7,221 nt of DNA from Lysobacteraceae bacterium (GTDB taxonomy: Bacteria; Pseudomonadota; Gammaproteobacteria; Xanthomonadales; Rhodanobacteraceae). The position numbers and the translations under genes were made by a program. This document shows positions 7,070-7,221 of the stretch, one piece after another. Below the pieces are notes generated by a model. The model ran no database searches and was not told the origin of the DNA. It saw only the letters and a program-made list of their open reading frames with translations. Position 1 is the first letter of the stretch, and each line of letters begins with the position of its first letter. The stretch is from assembly GCA_018971925.1 (NCBI GenBank), contig JAGWZT010000094.1:1-7221 (forward strand). Direction: 5' to 3'.

Positions 7070-7221
7070 GGGTTGTGCGTCATTCAGGCTGGAAAACGGT
7101 CTGAAGCGTTCTGGAAGGAGCCTTGGAGGCCGTTCATATAACTAAACTGCCCGGTATTGTATTTATGCAGATCACGCAATGCAACGATTTTCGACGGACG
7201 AGGCGATCGAATATGGATAGT
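7070..7221. other. Intergenic region upstream of the efflux operon
   Basis: These 152 bases hold the - strand promoter above and the leader of the efflux transcript. A 17-codon - strand ORF (7137-7084) begins about 12 bases after the predicted transcript start but has no ribosome binding site. On the + strand an ATG at 7213-7215 has GAGG (7200-7203) nine bases before it and could begin a divergent gene running out of the window. Another open + frame begins at ATG 7165. Too little is present to name a protein. Divergent regulators of the TetR or LysR kind are common in this position, but none is visible. Confidence 0.5.
7156..7184 (-). promoter_or_regulatory. Sigma70-like promoter of the efflux operon
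   Basis: Read on the - strand, TTGCAT (7184-7179) and TACAAT (7161-7156) are separated by exactly 17 bases, each with one or two mismatches to TTGACA/TATAAT. Transcription would begin near 7149, giving a leader of about 80 bases before the channel gene at 7069. This is the most AT-rich stretch in the window, as expected for a promoter. No clean regulator palindrome is obvious over it. Confidence 0.7.

Noticed and set aside
7114..7125. GAAGGAGCCTT, the same 11 bases seen before the cupredoxin start, on the + strand near the right edge
   Set aside because: No start codon follows within usable distance, and the match is explained by a Shine-Dalgarno-like string occurring by chance.
7156..7184. 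TGCA repeats over the promoter as a regulator operator
   Set aside because: TGCA is self-complementary, so two copies always look inverted. The flanking bases do not match, so no real palindrome is supported.

Overview
The window is a GC-rich chromosomal segment, probably from a gammaproteobacterium of the Xanthomonadales/Lysobacterales, perhaps Rhodanobacteraceae such as Rhodanobacter, Dyella or Luteibacter. This assignment is inference. It rests on the high GC, the look of the proteins, and an inverted pair of GTAG-type REP hairpins (GTAGGAG...GGAA...CGACC) of the kind scattered through Xanthomonas and Stenotrophomonas genomes.

Left part, + strand (1-1083): the 3' portion of a calcineurin-like metallophosphoesterase gene, cut by the window edge, is followed 35 bases later by a small secreted type 1 copper protein of the amicyanin/plastocyanin kind. 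The two are probably co-transcribed. The pair would give a metal-dependent phosphoesterase and a periplasmic copper redox protein. What joins them is not known from the sequence.

Centre and right, - strand (7069 down to 1152): a complete three-gene tripartite efflux operon in the order outer-membrane factor (NodT/OprM-type lipoprotein), periplasmic adaptor, then RND inner-membrane pump of the drug (HAE-1) type. The first two genes overlap by four bases (ATGA). The adaptor and pump genes are separated by 114 bases that carry the REP pair, one copy of which supplies the adaptor's stop codon. A good sigma70-like promoter (TTGCAT-17-TACAAT) lies about 90 bases upstream of the first gene, and a strong intrinsic terminator ending in seven T residues follows the last. 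Together the proteins should form a channel from inner membrane to outside, driven by the proton gradient. The substrate cannot be read from the sequence.

The right edge (7070-7221) is an intergenic region where a divergent + strand gene may begin, but only its first codons could be present. I see no mobile element, RNA gene or CRISPR array. The efflux operon is conventional. The features worth a second look are the covarying REP pair inside the operon, the phosphoesterase with a GEHD motif beside a cupredoxin, and a Pro/Gly/Ala-rich insert in the adaptor.
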